From assembly GCA_004000625.1 (NCBI GenBank), contig SAUS01000096.1, positions 1 through 7,568 on the forward strand: a stretch of 7,568 bases of DNA, given 5' to 3'. Made by a program: the position numbers and the translations under genes. Positions within the stretch are counted from its first letter, which is position 1, and the number at the start of each line of letters is the position of its first letter. Positions 6,033 to 7,568 of this stretch are shown piece by piece. The notes beneath the pieces were generated by a model. The model was not told where the DNA came from, searched no databases, and saw only the letters and a program-made list of their open reading frames with translations. The DNA comes from Candidatus Cibiobacter qucibialis. GTDB taxonomy: Bacteria > Bacillota > Clostridia > Oscillospirales > Ruminococcaceae.

Positions 6033-6830
6033 TTACATATACAGGACAAATTTGTCCTGGTTCTTTTTGAATACATACACACCGATCCCCAGACTTAGCG
6101 CAGAACACAGGAAAGGAATCAGCACCATGTTCAGGGTCAGGCCGGTGCCCCACATCACGCAGGAACGCACCGCCGTGATGTACCAGTAGATGGGGTTCAG
6201 GTTGATGACAGCCTGCATCCAGGATGCCATCTGACTGGGGTCATAGAAAATGGCACTGCCGTATACCAGCAGGGTGCAGAAGACCTCCCAGATGTGCATG
6301 ATATCGCGCACAAAGACATACATCGTGGACAGGATCAGCCCAACGCCCAGGCTGAAAACGAACAGCATAACAATGGGATACACCGCCAGCAGCACCGTGC
6401 GCAGCGAAATATGGGACCAGGTAACCAACGCTACAAAGAAGAGCGCCACCAGGCTGAAAAAGAAGTTGACCAGCGCAAAGCAGCATTTTTCCAGTGGAAA
6501 AATGTACTTGGGGATATAGACCTTGCGCAGCAGCGGGCCGTTTTTCAGCACGCTTTCCATCGCCATGCTGGTGGATTCGCGGAAGAAGTTGAACATCAAC
6601 TGGCCAATGATCAAAAACAGCGGGAAATCCTCAATGCCATCCCCGCGCTGGTTGAACAGCGCGCCGAACACAGCCCACATGACAAGGCAGGTCAGCAGCG
6701 GGTTGAGCACGCTCCAGGCAACGCCCAGCACGCTGCGGCGGTACTTGAGCTTAAAATCCCGCGTGATGAGGTTTTGCAGCAGGTAGCGGTATTTCCAGAA
6801 ACTTGCAAACGAGTTTTTTAAATTCTGCAC
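6033..6830 (-). CDS. ABC-2 polysaccharide exporter, permease subunit (TagG/RfbD/Wzm-like)
   Basis: This 265-residue integral membrane protein is the channel-forming partner of the ATPase encoded next to it. The cytoplasmic N-terminal stretch has the family motif RDFKLKYRRSVLGVAWSVLNPL (24-45), followed by hydrophobic segments at about 40-59, 69-85, 115-137, 145-175, 180-196 and 232-254. This fits the six-helix topology of ABC-2 permeases. LRKVYIPKYIFPL (101-113) is the conserved loop after helix two. Length is normal for the family. The start is GTG at 6830, 7 nt downstream of AGGGG. An out-of-frame ATG two bases earlier opens a four-codon frame (see findings). It begins 15 nt after the rfbC stop. 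Confidence 0.95.
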   Translation of the reverse strand: MQNLKNSFASFWKYRYLLQNLITRDFKLKYRRSVLGVAWSVLNPLLTCLVMWAVFGALFNQRGDGIEDFPLFLIIGQLMFNFFRESTSMAMESVLKNGPLLRKVYIPKYIFPLEKCCFALVNFFFSLVALFFVALVTWSHISLRTVLLAVYPIVMLFVFSLGVGLILSTMYVFVRDIMHIWEVFCTLLVYGSAIFYDPSQMASWMQAVINLNPIYWYITAVRSCVMWGTGLTLNMVLIPFLCSALSLGIGVYVFKKNQDKFVLYM

Positions 6831-6845
6831 ATCGGTTCCCCTGAA

Positions 6846-7412
6846 TCAGTATTTTTCAAAGTATTCAAACTTCTGCTCGGCAAAGGGCGTGTGCTCTTTG
6901 TCCTTGGCGCTGGTCTTATGCTCGCAGCCGCAGTCCGGCCACTGAACGTTGACGGTCGGGTCATCATAGGGGATGCCGCCCTCTGCGGTCGGATCATATA
7001 CGTCGGTACACTTATAGCAGAATTCCGCCACATCAGACAGCACCAGAAAGCCATGGGCAAAGCCTTCCGGGATATAGAACATCTTTTTGTTCTCGGCGGA
7101 AAGGGTCACACCCACCCACTTGCCAAAGGTTTTGCTGTTGGGGCGGCAGTCCACGGCAACGTCGTACACTTCGCCCATGGTCACACGCACCAGTTTGCCC
7201 TGGGTATGGTTCTTCTGGAAATGCAGGCCGCGCAGCACGCCCTTGGTGGAGCGGCTCTGGTTATCCTGTACAAAGGGCTTGTCAATCCCGGCGGCGGCAA
7301 AATCGTCGATCTGATACGTCTCCATAAAATAACCGCGGTCATCGCCAAACACGGTCGGTTCGATCACAACAACGCCGGGGATTTCGGTTTCAATAAAATT
7401 AAACTTACTCAT
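6846..7412 (-). CDS. rfbC: dTDP-4-dehydrorhamnose 3,5-epimerase
   Basis: RfbC/RmlC epimerises dTDP-4-keto-6-deoxy-D-glucose at C3 and C5, the third step towards dTDP-L-rhamnose, in the cytoplasm. The 188-residue cupin-fold protein is of normal length. It shows DDRGYFMETY (24-33), QDNQSRS (49-55), RGLHFQ (61-66) with the catalytic base His64, QGKLVRV (71-77) with Lys74, YIPEGFAHGF (113-122) and YKCTDVYDP (133-141) with the active-site tyrosines. The SAKD near 168-171 matches the family SxKD whose Asp pairs with the histidine. The ATG at 7412 follows AAGGAG (7423-7428) by 10 nt. It is the first gene of the operon. The other dTDP-rhamnose genes (rmlA, rmlB, rmlD) are not visible and must lie elsewhere if the pathway is complete. 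Confidence 0.97.
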   Translation of the reverse strand: MSKFNFIETEIPGVVVIEPTVFGDDRGYFMETYQIDDFAAAGIDKPFVQDNQSRSTKGVLRGLHFQKNHTQGKLVRVTMGEVYDVAVDCRPNSKTFGKWVGVTLSAENKKMFYIPEGFAHGFLVLSDVAEFCYKCTDVYDPTAEGGIPYDDPTVNVQWPDCGCEHKTSAKDKEHTPFAEQKFEYFEKY

Positions 7413-7436
7413 TTTTTATATTCTCCTTTTATCGTT

Positions 7437-7449
7437 CGGGCTTTGCCCG
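7437..7449 (-). other. Small hairpin in the 5' leader of the glycan operon
   Basis: CGGGC-AAA-GCCCG forms a 5-bp stem with a 3-nt loop in the roughly 55-nt untranslated leader, 8 nt upstream of the rfbC ribosome binding site. No T run follows on either strand, so it is not a terminator. It may protect the 5' end of the mRNA or simply be fortuitous. Confidence 0.4.
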
Positions 7450-7474
7450 CAGAATAACATAATAATACAGATAC

Positions 7475-7503
7475 ATTATATTCTGTTTCCGGTTTTTGTG
7501 CAA
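7475..7503 (-). promoter_or_regulatory. Sigma-A promoter of the glycan operon
   Basis: On the minus strand TTGCAC (7498-7503) and a perfect TATAAT (7475-7480) are separated by exactly 17 nt. The surrounding DNA is markedly AT-rich compared with the rest of the window. Transcription should start near 7468, giving a leader of about 55 nt before rfbC. The right copy of the terminal inverted repeat ends only 10 bp upstream of the -35 box. Confidence 0.85.
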
Positions 7504-7513
7504 GACTTCCTGA

Positions 7514-7568
7514 GGCAATACCGCATAATTCTAAGTGCCGATACGGCGAGCGAGGTGCGGCAGATGCT
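7514..7568. repeat. Right copy of the terminal inverted repeat
   Basis: This is the reverse complement of 7-61 with one mismatch, and 7520-7568 is identical to the complement of 7-55. It contains the same alternative hairpins (GCCG at 7537-7540 with CGGC at 7544-7547, or TGCCG with CGGCA at 7558-7562). It runs to the last base of the window, so it may well continue. It lies just upstream of the operon promoter. Confidence 0.93.

Noticed and set aside
4929..6098. Plus-strand open frame of 389 codons
   Set aside because: It is antisense to the glycosyltransferase and ABC ATPase genes, which have full catalytic motifs on the minus strand. No family features or suitable ribosome binding site support it.
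7437..7449. Attenuator or terminator ahead of rfbC
   Set aside because: The stem is only 5 bp and no T run follows it on the minus strand.
7..7568. Composite transposon or linear element ending in terminal inverted repeats
   Set aside because: No integrase or transposase adjoins the repeats, the only transposase-like gene is a RAYT in the interior, no target-site duplication can be checked, and the segment carries rpsO, an essential core gene.

Overview
The window looks like chromosomal DNA from a GC-rich gut-type Clostridia relative (Oscillospirales, near Faecalibacterium, Gemmiger or Subdoligranulum). This rests on the Firmicutes-like S15, the sigma-A promoters with 17-nt spacers, the AGGAG-type ribosome binding sites and the general feel of the proteins. 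The genus is a guess. All eight genes lie on the minus strand, so transcription runs from the right end to the left.

Layout in transcription order. A near-consensus sigma-A promoter (7475-7503) starts a compact seven-gene operon for making and exporting a surface glycan. The genes are rfbC/rmlC (dTDP-4-dehydrorhamnose 3,5-epimerase), an ABC-2 polysaccharide-export permease, its ATPase, a 628-residue protein with two GT2 glycosyltransferase domains, an 82-residue orphan that looks like only the middle domain of the fatty-acid kinase FakA, a REP-associated (RAYT/Y1-type) tyrosine transposase, and a second double-GT2 glycosyltransferase of 614 residues. Gaps are 5 to 33 nt, and the transposase stop overlaps the last glycosyltransferase start as ATGA. 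rpsO (ribosomal protein S15) follows as a separate unit with its own extended -10 promoter, a leader of about 100 nt and a strong intrinsic terminator (140-178).

How the genes fit together (inference). RmlC supplies a step of dTDP-L-rhamnose synthesis. The two double-domain GT2 enzymes would assemble a probably rhamnose-containing chain on a lipid carrier in the cytoplasm, and the permease/ATPase pair would export it in the manner of TagGH, RfbDE or Wzm-Wzt. rmlA, rmlB, rmlD, the initiating transferase and any polymer attachment enzyme are not in the window.

The most unusual features are three. (1) An inverted repeat of at least 55 bp with one mismatch (7-61 and 7514-7568) brackets everything, and the right copy runs to the last base shown. 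(2) Two REP-like palindromes (GTAG followed by a GC hairpin) lie in opposite orientation inside the transposase reading frame and are translated as part of it. (3) Both the transposase and the FakA-middle-domain orphan sit inside a glycan-export operon. I found no tRNA, rRNA, CRISPR array or complete insertion sequence. The only gene-free stretches are 1-183 (left repeat and terminator), 457-643 (rpsO promoter and leader) and 7413-7568 (operon promoter and right repeat).
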